64,000 bases of DNA, from assembly GCA_022799115.1 (NCBI GenBank), contig JAAWNT010000009.1, positions 1 to 64,000 on the forward strand. Direction: 5' to 3'. The number at the start of each line of letters is the position of its first letter. Position 1 is the first letter of the stretch. Shown here piece after piece: positions 17,485-26,035 of the stretch. Origin of the DNA: Clostridiales bacterium. Lineage in GTDB: Bacteria; Bacillota; Clostridia; Oscillospirales; Acutalibacteraceae. The position numbers and the translations under genes were made by a program. Under the pieces are notes generated by a model. That model searched no databases, was not told where the DNA came from, and saw only the letters and a list, made by a program, of their open reading frames with translations.

Positions 17485-18411
17485 CTATTTGATTCGAATG
17501 CATACTCTTAGCTTGGCGCTGCGGCTGCGGGGATTTTCATTGAGTTCCCGCTCCGACGCCTCGATGGGTTTGCGGGAAAGCAGCTTTGCATCCGGCGTTT
17601 TTCCGCATACGCATACCGGAAAGTCCGGCGGACAGGTACAGCCCTTACACCAGGAGGCCATTCTCTGTTTGACCAGCCGGTCTTCCAGAGAATGAAAGGT
17701 AATCACCGCCAGCCGTCCACCTGGTTTCAACAGGGAAAACGCGGCGTCCAATCCCTCAGAGAGCCTGTCCAGCTCTCCATTGACCGCAATGCGCAGCGCC
17801 TGAAAGGTTTTGCGTGCTGGATGCCCCTCCCGCCGCACCGCCGCAGGAACCGCCTCCCGAATGACATCCGCCAGCTGCAAGGTACTTTCAATGGGGGATT
17901 CTTCCCGTTGCCTGACAATGGCCTGCGCGATCCGTTTTGCGCATTTTTCTTCCCCATACCGGCTAATGATCTGGGCCAACTCCTGCCAAGTGAGTCCATT
18001 TACCAGATCGTAAGCAGACGGACCGCTCTGGCTCATTCTCATGTCCAGCGGAGCGTCTTGGTGAAAGGAAAACCCGCGTTCCGGAGTATCCAGTTGATGA
18101 GAGGATACCCCGATATCCAACAGCACGCCGTCAACCTGCGAAATCCCCAGTTTCCCGGCAATTTCCTTCATTTGGGAAAAATTTCCCTGCTGCACAATGG
18201 AAGCGTCATAGGGGGTTAACCGTTGGGTTACCGCCTCAATAGCGTCAGGATCCTGGTCAATGGAGATCAACGTTCCGGTAGTCAGCTTTCGGACTATCGC
18301 TTCGGAATGTCCGCCGCCTCCCGCCGTGCCGTCGATATAAATGCCATCGGGATGGATATCCAAGCTTTCAATGGTTTCGTCAAACAAAACCGGTTTGTGG
18401 TGAAATTCCAA
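17485..18411 (-). CDS. rsmH: 16S rRNA (cytosine-1402-N4)-methyltransferase RsmH
   Basis: A 308-residue SAM-dependent enzyme (formerly MraW) that methylates C1402 in the ribosomal P site. The SAM-binding motif is in YIDGTAGGGGHSEAI, with LDIGVSSHQLD and the C-terminal HSLEDR and NPRSRSAKLR segments typical of the family. I prefer the TTG at 18411, which has AGGATGG at proper spacing; an ATG at 18429 would add six residues but has a poor ribosome site. It follows mraZ by about 30 bp. Confidence 0.95.
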   Translation of the reverse strand: MEFHHKPVLFDETIESLDIHPDGIYIDGTAGGGGHSEAIVRKLTTGTLISIDQDPDAIEAVTQRLTPYDASIVQQGNFSQMKEIAGKLGISQVDGVLLDIGVSSHQLDTPERGFSFHQDAPLDMRMSQSGPSAYDLVNGLTWQELAQIISRYGEEKCAKRIAQAIVRQREESPIESTLQLADVIREAVPAAVRREGHPARKTFQALRIAVNGELDRLSEGLDAAFSLLKPGGRLAVITFHSLEDRLVKQRMASWCKGCTCPPDFPVCVCGKTPDAKLLSRKPIEASERELNENPRSRSAKLRVCIRIK

Positions 18412-18444
18412 CTTGTCCCATCCTTTCATCGCAAAATCTTCGTT

Positions 18445-18864
18445 TTATAGCCCTAAGTCGTCCATGGCTTCCGCAATGCTTTCTTCCGTCAGCTCTGCAT
18501 TAAAGCCTTCCCAGCGCTGAGAATCCCAGATTTCCGCCCGGTTGGAGGTTCCCACAAAAGCAATGTCTTTGTTTAATCCCGCATAATCCCGAAGATGTTG
18601 GGGAATCAGGATTCTCCCCTGCTTATCGGCTTCTACCTCTGCGGCTCCGGAAAAAAAGAACAGCTGCAAACGCCGGGCTTTGGAAATCGGCATATCCTGC
18701 AATTTTTTCTCCAAATTAACCCATTCCTCTAAAGAGAGTACGAAAAGGCAGTGGTCCAATCCTTTGGTTACATAAAAACGCTCGCCAAGGTCTTCTCGGA
18801 ATTTGGCGGGAACAATTACGCGTCCTTTGGCGTCGATATTATGTTGGTACTGGCCGATCAGCAT
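18445..18864 (-). CDS. mraZ: Transcriptional regulator MraZ
   Basis: A 139-residue protein with two AbrB/SpoVT-like swapped-hairpin domains (about 5-50 and 76-120), each with the conserved DAKGRVIVPAKFRE or DKQGRILIPQHLRD pattern. MraZ forms ring-shaped oligomers and binds tandem repeats upstream of its own operon, as seen here at 18901-18934. The start is the ATG at 18864 (MLIGQYQHNIDAKGR is the family's usual N-terminus), with GGTAGGTGG upstream. It heads the division cluster. Confidence 0.96.
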   Translation of the reverse strand: MLIGQYQHNIDAKGRVIVPAKFREDLGERFYVTKGLDHCLFVLSLEEWVNLEKKLQDMPISKARRLQLFFFSGAAEVEADKQGRILIPQHLRDYAGLNKDIAFVGTSNRAEIWDSQRWEGFNAELTEESIAEAMDDLGL

Positions 18865-18900
18865 ATTACCACCTACCGAAAAAAGAGGAAAACCGTTGCA

Positions 18901-18934
18901 CTTTCCTCTACTTTCCACCACTTTCTACCACTCA
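18901..18934 (-). promoter_or_regulatory. MraZ operator: 10-bp tandem repeats
   Basis: On the minus strand, units beginning AGTGGTAGAA, AGTGGTGGAA and AGTAGAGGAA follow one another with an exact 10-bp period, with a fourth partial unit (AGTGCAACGG). The CTTT of the + strand recurs at 18901, 18911 and 18921. They lie just after the predicted transcription start, matching the known mode of MraZ autoregulation by direct repeats. Confidence 0.8.
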
Positions 18935-18942
18935 ATGTTTAA

Positions 18943-18971
18943 ATTATATAGGATCACCCAAGAAATTGCAA
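18943..18971 (-). promoter_or_regulatory. Promoter of the division cluster (Pmra)
   Basis: On the minus strand, TTGCAA (18966-18971), 17 bp and TATAAT (18943-18948), directly upstream of the MraZ repeats. The rest of the gap to 19190 shows no gene. Confidence 0.75.
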
Positions 18972-19190
18972 TAGGAAATTCCAGAAATTTGAAGAAGCCA
19001 AGTGGAAATATTCAGCCATCCTATACAAAAAAACTCGACAAAAATCCCGTAGTATCCCGTCAAATCGCACGATATATCTTAAGATTCACACGATATTAGA
19101 GCACATAAACTGCGTAGCCGCGCTTTTTGTTTAATCCTTGAAATCCACAGGTAAGGCAGCGTGTTCAGAAGATTTAAGTTTCAACATAGC

Positions 19191-19232
19191 AAAAAGAACC
19201 CTTCGACAGGATCCTGTCAAAGGGTTCTTTTT
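19191..19232. terminator. Bidirectional intrinsic terminator
   Basis: A long inverted repeat around AAAAAGAACCCTT and AAGGGTTCTTTTT, with inner GACAGGATCCTGTC. It lies beyond the 3' end of the minus-strand coaD unit and ahead of the mraZ promoter. Confidence 0.85.
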
Positions 19233-19319
19233 ATATTATAGGCGGAGAGCTTCTCTTCCCCCTACGTGCGTCTTATGAAAATACGCCGTCTGCCTATTTG
19301 TACTGAAATTGGAAACCAT

Positions 19320-19775
19320 TTACTGGTTTCCAGATCGCTGGGACGCTTTAATATTTTGACGGGTTTTCCGCAACTCCGCCAGATTCGCCGTCACCAGCTC
19401 ATCGGTGCGCTTCATCAAGTCGTCCACATACTCGTTGGCGGCCCGGCGCATCTCCCGCGCCTTGGTTTGGGATTGGGTGAGCAGATCGTTGGCCTTGGCC
19501 TGAGCCTGGCGAACAATTTCATCCTTTGCCACCATGGCTTTCGCTCGTTCCTCCGCCACGCGGACAATGGTTTCCGCTTCCCGTTTCGCGTCATTGATAA
19601 TTAGAGTACGATCCGCTACAATGGCCTTGGCCTGGCGAATTTCCTGAGGCAGAGCGTCCCGCAGGTCATCCAGGATTTCCTGGATGCTGCCCGCGTCCAC
19701 CATCGCCCGTCCGCCGATTCCCCAGGATTTGCTGACCAGCTCGTCCAGCTCGTCAATCAATTCCTCCACGTTCAT
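19320..19775 (-). CDS. Coiled-coil protein of unknown function linked to coaD
   Basis: A 151-residue, highly charged helical protein with no membrane segment. After a 45-residue N-terminal part (ELIDELDELVSKSWGIGG) comes a long alpha-helical stretch rich in Ala, Lys, Glu and Arg (about 50-145). It resembles proteins loosely annotated as V-type ATPase subunit H/E-like or DivIVA-like coiled coils, but such matches may reflect composition only. The ATG overlaps the coaD stop by 4 bp, so it is co-translated with coaD. The function is unknown. Confidence 0.8.
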   Translation of the reverse strand: MNVEELIDELDELVSKSWGIGGRAMVDAGSIQEILDDLRDALPQEIRQAKAIVADRTLIINDAKREAETIVRVAEERAKAMVAKDEIVRQAQAKANDLLTQSQTKAREMRRAANEYVDDLMKRTDELVTANLAELRKTRQNIKASQRSGNQ

Positions 19776-20275
19776 TTTCCTTCCACTCCTTTACACAATC
19801 TTTCCCGAATATCGTCGTGAATACACTCTGGCACAAAGTTCGAAATATCCCCGCCAAACTGAGCTACCTGCTTGACAATGCTGGAACTTAAGTACATATT
19901 CTCTGCACTGGTGGTCAAAAAGACCGTCTCCAGTTGCGGATTCAGTTTTTTATTGGTTAATGCCATTTGAAATTCATATTCAAAGTCGGATACCGCCCGC
20001 AGCCCCTTGACAATCGCGGTGGCCTCCCGCTGTTTGGCGTAATCGGCCAACAGCCCGTCAAACCCCACAATTTCCAGAATTCCCTGATCCATCCCGGCGG
20101 TAGCCCGATTCAGCAGGCTGATCCGCTCTTCCAATGTAAAGCTGGGCTGCTTGGAGGGGTTGACCAGCACTGCAACAATCACGTGATCAAACATCTTGGC
20201 CGCCCGGCGGATAATATCCAGATGCCCCATGGTTACGGGATCAAAGCTACCGGGGCAAATCGCTGTCCTTTTCAC
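19772..20275 (-). CDS. coaD: Phosphopantetheine adenylyltransferase CoaD
   Basis: A 167-residue nucleotidyltransferase that makes dephospho-CoA from 4'-phosphopantetheine and ATP, the penultimate CoA step. The (T/H)xGH motif is in FDPVTMGHLDII, the GLRAVSDFEYEFQMA segment is present, and the nucleotide-binding C-terminal motif appears as LSSSIVKQVA. The start is the GTG at 20275, which overlaps the rsmD stop codon (GTGA). A longer frame into rsmD is not needed. Typical rsmD-coaD pair of Firmicutes. Confidence 0.96.
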   Translation of the reverse strand: MKRTAICPGSFDPVTMGHLDIIRRAAKMFDHVIVAVLVNPSKQPSFTLEERISLLNRATAGMDQGILEIVGFDGLLADYAKQREATAIVKGLRAVSDFEYEFQMALTNKKLNPQLETVFLTTSAENMYLSSSIVKQVAQFGGDISNFVPECIHDDIRERLCKGVEGK

Positions 20276-20823
20276 TGATTCATCACATCCCCATGCAGAT
20301 AAGTGGTTACCATAATTTTTCCATAGCGATATTGCTTCGCTTTTACAAAGTCTCCCGCTTGATCCGGCATAGACTCGGCGGACGAGTGTTCGCAAAGGAG
20401 GATCCCTCCGGGATTCATCAAGCCCGCAACCTGAGGCAGTAACTGCTGCAAAATACCGGTTTGATAGGGAGGATCCAAAAAAGCAAGATCAAACGGGTCG
20501 TTTTTCTGCGCCAAAAAGGACAAAGCGTCCATATGAAGCACGCGGGCATTCTTTTCCAAACCCGTGCTGTGTAAGTTCTTTTTGACGGTCTCCACCGCCT
20601 CTTTACGTGTATCCACAAAAACTGCGAGCGCTGCGCCCCGGCTGAGTGCTTCAATCCCCATCTGTCCGGAGCCGGCAAACAAATCCAAAAACCGCCGTCC
20701 CTCTATTTGAAATTGTATGATACTAAACACGGCTTCCTTGACACGATCCGTAGTGGGGCGTACGTCCTCTCCCTCCAGAGTAAGCAGCCTCCTACCTCGG
20801 GCGGCACCGGTAATCACGCGCAT
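20272..20823 (-). CDS. rsmD: 16S rRNA (guanine-966-N2)-methyltransferase RsmD
   Basis: A 183-residue SAM-dependent methyltransferase that modifies G966 of 16S rRNA in assembled 30S subunits. Motif I is LDLFAGSGQMGIEALSRGA and the catalytic motif IV is FLDPPYQTG. The N-terminal MRVITGAARGRRL is standard, so the ATG at 20823 is chosen, with GAGGA about 9 bp upstream; an in-frame ATG 21 bp earlier is possible. First gene of the rsmD-coaD-coiled-coil unit, with a good promoter upstream. Confidence 0.95.
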   Translation of the reverse strand: MRVITGAARGRRLLTLEGEDVRPTTDRVKEAVFSIIQFQIEGRRFLDLFAGSGQMGIEALSRGAALAVFVDTRKEAVETVKKNLHSTGLEKNARVLHMDALSFLAQKNDPFDLAFLDPPYQTGILQQLLPQVAGLMNPGGILLCEHSSAESMPDQAGDFVKAKQYRYGKIMVTTYLHGDVMNQ

Positions 20824-20879
20824 TCCTTTCATCCTCTCTGGCAAAAACGTTTGCTACAATTGGGTTAATCGTTCATTTT

Positions 20880-20908
20880 ATTATCGCATTATATGAGAAA
20901 AGTGTCAA
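20880..20908 (-). promoter_or_regulatory. Promoter for rsmD-coaD
   Basis: On the minus strand, TTGACA (20903-20908), 17 bp and GATAAT (20880-20885), about 55 bp before the rsmD start. Confidence 0.6.
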
Positions 20909-20999
20909 CATTTATATAGATTCCCCAATGTAAAACAGGCAAATACCTGTAGAGGCTGAAAAATCATACCAATTTTTCAAACTTATTCCATTGTTTTGC

Positions 21000-22832
21000 T
21001 CAATCCTCCTGGGGATGAAAGTGAGCATAAACCTTTTCCGCGGCCGTCCGGTTCATGGACGGGGCGCTGATAAGTTCTTCCAAGCTGGCCTCTCCAATTC
21101 TGCGAACGGTCTGAAAGTACTTGAGCAGCGCTTTGGCACGGGTGGGTCCGATTCCTTCGATCGTCACCAGGCTGGAGGCGATGGTCCGTTTTTTTCGGGA
21201 CTGGCGATGGTATCCAATGGCAAATCGGTGCACCTCATCTTGAATTAACGACACCAGCGTAAAGGCCTGCCGGTTGGAGTTTATGGCAATCTCCCCGCCG
21301 TCCTTGGCAATGGCGCGGGTGCGGTGCTTATCGTCCTTAACCATTCCAAATAACGGAATTTCCATTCCGTAGGCTTCCAGTACCGGCCGAACCGCCGCCA
21401 CATGGCCTTTGCCCCCGTCCAGCAGGATTAGGTCGGGAAGACGACCAAATCCTTGACCGCTCTCCTTGTTTTTCCGATATTCTTCCAGACGCCGGGACAG
21501 CACTTCCCGCATAGACCCGTAGTCATCCTGTCCCTCAAAGCCCTTAATTTTAAATTTCCGGTAAGCGGATTTGAGAGGGCGGCCGTTTTCAAACACCACC
21601 ATACCGGCTACATTCTCGCTTCCCGCTAAATTGGAGATATCGTAAGCCTCAATGTATCCGGGCGGCTGTGCAAGACCCAGCAGGCGGGCCAGCTCGTCCA
21701 GGGCGGAAGCTTCCTTTCCTGTACGCCCGGTGGTCTGCGCCAGTTTTTCCGCAGCGTTGTTGCGGCACATCTGGGTTAGCTGGGCTTGCTCCCCTTTTTG
21801 AGGCACTGTCAGCTTCACCTTGCGCCCGGCCTTCTCCGAAAGCCACTGAGCAAGCGTCTCCGCGCTAGCAGTAGGCCCATCCAGAGTTACACAGGGAGGC
21901 ACGTTGCGCATGGCGTAATATTGCTGTAAAAATTCCATCCGGGCTTCCTTGGGATCGCCGGTATCCCCCAACAGAAAATCCTCCCGGTCGGACAGCCTGC
22001 CTTCGGTAAAGCGGAACACCTCAAAACAGGAGCCCTGCGGCCCCTGGGCCAGTGCAATGATATCCTGTTCCCTCACTCTGGCCGCCACTACCTTTTGTTT
22101 ATCCCCAATCGTTTTAATGGCGGCGATCCGATCACGGAGACGGGCGGCCTTTTCGAACTCCAAATTTTCCGCAGCCTCCTCCATTCGCCGGGCCAGATCC
22201 TTCAAAGAGGCGGCGCTCCCTCCCCGCAAGAAATCCAACGCGTCTTTGACCTGCTCCATGTATTCCTTCTGGGTAATCTTTCCCCGACAGGGAGCGCTGC
22301 ATTGCTTAATATAAAAATTAAGACAGGGACGTTTTTTCCCCATCTCCTGGGGGAATTTACGGTTACAGGTAGGCAGGAGAAATACCTTTCTGGCTTCATC
22401 CACTGACTGTTTCACAGACAATGAACTGGTGTACGGACCGATATACGTGCCGCCATCGTCCAACTTTTGCTTGGCCTGTTGAATGCGGGGCCATTCGCCG
22501 GCCGTCACCTTAATATAATGATAGCCCTTGTCATCCTTCAGCAAAATATTATATTTAGGAGTATACTGCTTAATCAGGCTACATTCCAGGACCAACGCCT
22601 CAAATTCGCTGTCTGTCAGGATATATTCAAATTCCTGCACCTGTTCTACCATTCGGCGCACCTTTTCCGGGTGGTTTTTGGGAGATCCAAAATATTGGCT
22701 TACCCGGTTTTTCAAGGCTTTGGCTTTTCCAACATAAATAATGGTTTGGGAGGAATCCCTCATCATGTAAACGCCCGGGGTGGCGGGCAGCGCCATCGCT
22801 TTGGCGCGCAATTTTTTGATACGTTCATTCAT
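21000..22832 (-). CDS. uvrC: Excinuclease ABC subunit C
   Basis: A 610-residue nucleotide excision repair nuclease that makes both incisions with UvrAB. The N-terminal GIY-YIG nuclease domain starts at PGVYMMRDSSQTIIYVGKAK. A Cys-rich segment (CNRKFPQ, CLNFYIKQCSAPC) follows, then a UVR helix pair (about 200-235), the RNase H-like UvrC domain with LDGGKGH, and a C-terminal helix-hairpin-helix (IEGIGPTRAKALL). The ATG at 22832 has GGAGG upstream. It is monocistronic. Confidence 0.96.
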   Translation of the reverse strand: MNERIKKLRAKAMALPATPGVYMMRDSSQTIIYVGKAKALKNRVSQYFGSPKNHPEKVRRMVEQVQEFEYILTDSEFEALVLECSLIKQYTPKYNILLKDDKGYHYIKVTAGEWPRIQQAKQKLDDGGTYIGPYTSSLSVKQSVDEARKVFLLPTCNRKFPQEMGKKRPCLNFYIKQCSAPCRGKITQKEYMEQVKDALDFLRGGSAASLKDLARRMEEAAENLEFEKAARLRDRIAAIKTIGDKQKVVAARVREQDIIALAQGPQGSCFEVFRFTEGRLSDREDFLLGDTGDPKEARMEFLQQYYAMRNVPPCVTLDGPTASAETLAQWLSEKAGRKVKLTVPQKGEQAQLTQMCRNNAAEKLAQTTGRTGKEASALDELARLLGLAQPPGYIEAYDISNLAGSENVAGMVVFENGRPLKSAYRKFKIKGFEGQDDYGSMREVLSRRLEEYRKNKESGQGFGRLPDLILLDGGKGHVAAVRPVLEAYGMEIPLFGMVKDDKHRTRAIAKDGGEIAINSNRQAFTLVSLIQDEVHRFAIGYHRQSRKKRTIASSLVTIEGIGPTRAKALLKYFQTVRRIGEASLEELISAPSMNRTAAEKVYAHFHPQED

Positions 22833-23016
22833 CGCTCGTAGCCTCCGGCTTCTTTCAATAGCATAACGAGTTGCGATTTCTGGAAGCATTGGATAGTTTC
22901 CCATCTTTTACAAACGCAAGAATCCATTTGTCGCGTCGCGGCTCCTTTTCTTCTCGCAATCAATAAGGAAACATCTCTATTCCAGTCAAAATTACGAAAG
23001 AATGTATGAAAAAGAA

Positions 23017-23041
23017 AAAGCACCGCCATCGGCGGTGCTTT
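23017..23041. terminator. Terminator downstream of the HPr gene
   Basis: A perfect 11-bp hairpin (23017-23027 with 23031-23041) with a 3-nt loop. On the minus strand the T tail reads TTCTTTTTC. It sits 12 bp after the HPr stop. Confidence 0.85.
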
Positions 23042-23052
23042 AGGCCATCAGC

Positions 23053-23316
23053 CTATTCAGCAAAACCGGAATCGACCAGTTTTACCAGACTCTCCACGGA
23101 AGTTTCCTCATCGGAACCGTCGGCAATAATCTTAATGGAAGTACCGCCTACGATACCCAGGGACAGAACTCCCAGCAAACTCTTGGCGTTCACTCTTCTT
23201 TCATCCTTTTCCACCCAGATGGAAGACTTATATTCATTTGCCTTCTGAATAAAAAAGGTTGCGGGACGGGCGTGGAGTCCCACCTGATTTTGAACTGTTA
23301 CCTCTTTTACAAACAT
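23053..23316 (-). CDS. ptsH: HPr family phosphocarrier protein
   Basis: An 87-residue protein. The PEP-dependent phosphorylation site His is in GLHARPATFF (His 15). The regulatory serine region reads AKSLLGVLSLGI, with the conserved Ser at about 46, so both PTS transport and CcpA-linked catabolite control are possible. No enzyme I gene is adjacent. Both His and Ser sites are present, which fits HPr better than Crh, but a Crh-like or NPr-like regulatory role cannot be excluded. Own promoter and terminator. Confidence 0.92.
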   Translation of the reverse strand: MFVKEVTVQNQVGLHARPATFFIQKANEYKSSIWVEKDERRVNAKSLLGVLSLGIVGGTSIKIIADGSDEETSVESLVKLVDSGFAE

Positions 23317-23403
23317 TATAAACCCTCTCCTACCTAAATAAAGTTAGATCTGACCTTTCCATCATACATATCGCATTGAATCGTAGATTACGAATTTAGT
23401 AGT

Positions 23404-23431
23404 ATTATATCACAATTCCTTGCGTCGTCAA
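23404..23431 (-). promoter_or_regulatory. Promoter of the HPr gene
   Basis: On the minus strand, TTGACG (23426-23431), 16 bp and TATAAT (23404-23409), about 85 bp before the HPr start. Confidence 0.65.
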
Positions 23432-23916
23432 TCAAATCGGGCAAATTTGGATTGATGAACGATTCGACAGATTACGTCACAGACTCTATTTGTGCAGAAT
23501 GACGTAAATGTTGAAAACTTTTGTAATTAACCTTTTGCTTTGGTTGCTTCTTGAAAATATTACAGAATAATTAATCCAATAAATGTATAGAGATCTCTTG
23601 CTGCCGATTTCTCTCTTTGTCTGAAAAAATTCATTTTGGTTATTCTGTGCATTTAGTTTCTTCTTTCCGGAAACATCTTGATAAATATTTGTGTATTTCA
23701 TCAATCCAATCCTGATTTGATGGCAAATCTTATTTGCATATATGCATTTTGACAAAGTTTGAACGCGTTTGTCTGGGGTTCTGGCTGTGCAGGGAACAGA
23801 GAAATCGTAAGCCCTTACATGATTAGCCATAAATGTTTCATGTGCAAATCAACAGCAAGCAGAAATCTCTTCCATTCCTAGTATACAACCATCCGGGCAA
23901 AATATGAGGCCTCTTT
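23432..23916. other. Intergenic stretch with no convincing gene
   Basis: About 485 bp of AT-rich sequence between the HPr promoter and the trmD stop. A 114-codon minus-strand frame (23486-23830) has odd composition, no good ribosome site and no recognisable domain. An inverted repeat (TTACGTCA near 23472 with TGACGTAA near 23502) is present without a T tract. I see no RNA gene. Confidence 0.5.
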
Positions 23917-24660
23917 TCATTCTTTGTCATTTTGCTGGAAATTCTCGGCGAGAAATCGCTGATCCTCAGGAGAAAGTTCCAATTTTTCCAGCAAATCCGG
24001 CCTCGCATTGGCAGTACGCAGCAGCGACTGCTGATGTCTCCATTTTTTGATATTGGCATGGTGGCCCGAAAGAAGCACCTCGGGGATGTCCCTTCCCCGC
24101 CAACAGGATGGTCTTGTATATTGAGGATATTCCAGCAATCCGCTGAAATGGCTCTCCTCTTCAAAGCATTCATCATCGGAAAGCACGCCCGGAGCCAGAC
24201 GGGAAATGGCGTCTGCAAGGATCAAGGCAGGAAGCTCTCCGCCGGTAAGTACAAAATCACCAATGGATATTTGTTCGTCTACAAATTCTTCGAGTACCCT
24301 CTCGTCCACCCCTTCGTAATGGCCGCACAAAATACAAACATTTTCGTGTGAAGAGATCTCTTTTACCTTTTGCTGATTGAGTACGCTCCCTTGGGGCGAC
24401 ATATAAACCAAGTAAGGACGCGCCCCCACCTGTTGACACACATGTTCAAAGCAATCGGCGATAGGTTCCGCCATTAACAGCATACCCATTCCCCCGCCAT
24501 AAGGAGCATCATCCACCCGGTTATGCTTATCATATGTGTAATCACGCAATTGGTGACAATGCACCTGTAGAACTCCTTTTTTTTGAGCGCGGCCGATGAT
24601 GCTTTCTCCCATAACTGTTTGGCACATTTCCGGAAACAGGGTAATTAGATCAATCCTCAT
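23917..24660 (-). CDS. trmD: tRNA (guanine-37-N1)-methyltransferase TrmD
   Basis: A 247-residue SPOUT-class enzyme that methylates G37 next to the anticodon, preventing +1 frameshifting. The trefoil-knot SAM site is seen in VYMSPQGSVLNQQ, LCGHYEGVDERV and SIGDFVLTGGELPAL. The ATG at 24660 has GGAGGGG 7 bp upstream and overlaps the end of rimM by 11 bp; a TTG one codon earlier is possible. Last gene of the ylxM-ffh-rpsP-khpA-rimM-trmD series; rplS, often next, is not here. Confidence 0.97.
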   Translation of the reverse strand: MRIDLITLFPEMCQTVMGESIIGRAQKKGVLQVHCHQLRDYTYDKHNRVDDAPYGGGMGMLLMAEPIADCFEHVCQQVGARPYLVYMSPQGSVLNQQKVKEISSHENVCILCGHYEGVDERVLEEFVDEQISIGDFVLTGGELPALILADAISRLAPGVLSDDECFEEESHFSGLLEYPQYTRPSCWRGRDIPEVLLSGHHANIKKWRHQQSLLRTANARPDLLEKLELSPEDQRFLAENFQQNDKE

Positions 24661-25162
24661 CAAACATCCCCTCCATTGGACGGATTTTCAGAACGCCTTC
24701 CTTCAGGTTACGCTCCGCCACCACTTGCGGAATGGAAGGGATCAGGATATCCTTGCCCTCCTGATTAGTCACCTGATAAACGTCGTTGGCTCCCGTCTTT
24801 AACACGTCGGTAAGCTTCCCATATATTTGACCGGAGTCCGCGTCGCACACCTGCATTCCAATTAAATCCTGAATAAAATATTCCCCTTCGGGCAGACGGC
24901 AATCCTCTCTCCGGATAAACAGCACCCGTCCGCGCAATAGGTCCGCCTGTTCTACCGAGTCCACCCCCTCCAGCTTGATTAAAGCAAGGTTTTTATGAGG
25001 ACGGGCGGATACCACCTTGACCTCCTGTTCGCCCGCGCGCCAATAAAGCCGTTTAAACTGGCACAAAAATGCAGCGGAATCGCACCAAGGCTGTACCCTT
25101 AATTCACCGCGCAAGCCCTGGGTGGCCACCACCTTACCCGCCTCCAAAAATGGTTTTATCAT
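24650..25162 (-). CDS. rimM: Ribosome maturation factor RimM
   Basis: A 170-residue 16S rRNA processing factor that binds ribosomal protein S19 and helps mature the 30S head. The N-terminal RimM barrel begins GKVVATQGLRGELRVQPW, followed by a PRC-barrel domain from about residue 92 (EGEYFIQDLIGMQVCD). It overlaps trmD, so the two are translationally coupled. A gap of about 290 bp with a palindrome at 25373 separates it from khpA. Confidence 0.95.
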   Translation of the reverse strand: MIKPFLEAGKVVATQGLRGELRVQPWCDSAAFLCQFKRLYWRAGEQEVKVVSARPHKNLALIKLEGVDSVEQADLLRGRVLFIRREDCRLPEGEYFIQDLIGMQVCDADSGQIYGKLTDVLKTGANDVYQVTNQEGKDILIPSIPQVVAERNLKEGVLKIRPMEGMFDED

Positions 25163-25372
25163 GGCTTACCTCCTATCTTTTCCAACGCCCCCGTTTGGAA
25201 ATATCCATAAAATATTTATATTCCTTTGCTTTTCCACATTCAGCGGGCAGTATTCCTCCATCCCGCCGCTCTTTCTATACTTAACTATCAATTCGGATAG
25301 GGCTTGCACACAAACATAAATGGTAGTATTTATCTAAACGGAAATCGACTTGCCTCTGCAAAGATACAAAAT

Positions 25373-25393
25373 GCGGGCCATAATATGGCCCGC
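25373..25393. terminator. Perfect palindrome between khpA and rimM
   Basis: A 21-nt perfect inverted repeat of GCGGGCCAT with a 3-nt centre. On the minus strand it is followed by ATTTTGTATC, so it may act as a partial terminator reducing rimM-trmD expression. The remaining gap (25163-25454) shows no gene. Confidence 0.5.
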
Positions 25394-25454
25394 AAATGTT
25401 TCATGGACTTACAAAAATAGATTTGCAACCGTCCTTGTATCGCCCTGGCATCTG

Positions 25455-25688
25455 TCAATCAATTTCAACAGATACCTTGCAGTTGTTCCGGGTGGCGGCA
25501 GCGCGCATTACCAAACGAATCGCCTTTGCAATGCGCCCCTGTTTGCCAATCACACGGCCCATGTCGTTTTCCGCCACGTGCAGGTGATAGACAATCACAT
25601 CTTCCTCATTGGGATCATCCACGTCAACGCTGACTGCGTCGGGATTTTCCACCAAACCCTTTGCAATGCATACCAATAGATCCTTCAA
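25455..25688 (-). CDS. khpA: KH-domain RNA-binding protein KhpA
   Basis: A 77-residue single KH domain with the GxxG loop in GRVIGKQGRIAKAIR. KhpA (YlqC) partners with KhpB/Jag as an RNA-binding pair that affects division and cell size in several Firmicutes (known for the family). It sits directly after rpsP, the conserved position. The spacing of about 17 bp indicates one transcript. Confidence 0.93.
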   Translation of the reverse strand: MKDLLVCIAKGLVENPDAVSVDVDDPNEEDVIVYHLHVAENDMGRVIGKQGRIAKAIRLVMRAAATRNNCKVSVEID

Positions 25689-25705
25689 AATGACACCTCC
25701 GATAA

Positions 25706-25948
25706 TTAAAGAACTTCGTTCTTCTTAAACAAAGCCTTTACCGTATCGGTGGGCTGAGCGCCATTAGCGATCCACTTCTTAGCCTTCTCTGCGTCCACCT
25801 TGAACTCAGAAGGCTCCACCATAGGATTGTAAGTACCGATTTCTTCGATAAAACGGCCGTCACGGGGATATCTGGAATCCGCAACAACAATGCGATAGAA
25901 GGGAGCTTTTTTAGCGCCCATGCGGCGGAGTCTAATCTTAACTGCCAT
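25706..25948 (-). CDS. rpsP: 30S ribosomal protein S16
   Basis: An 80-residue ribosomal protein with the standard start [20 protein letters not shown], then [22 protein letters not shown]16 binds the 5' domain of 16S rRNA early in 30S assembly. A GGAGG-type site lies upstream. It follows ffh in the conserved ffh-rpsP order. Confidence 0.98.
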   Translation of the reverse strand: MAVKIRLRRMGAKKAPFYRIVVADSRYPRDGRFIEEIGTYNPMVEPSEFKVDAEKAKKWIANGAQPTDTVKALFKKNEVL

Positions 25949-26035
25949 GTTCTATTCACCTCCAAATTATTTTTCCGGGCCAATCGGCCCTCTATCTTCA
26001 CCAATTAGGGGTTTCCTCATTGGATGAATGCCAAA

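Noticed and set aside
23486..23830. 114-codon minus-strand frame
   Set aside because: No ribosome site, no recognisable domain, and amino-acid composition typical of AT-rich non-coding DNA.
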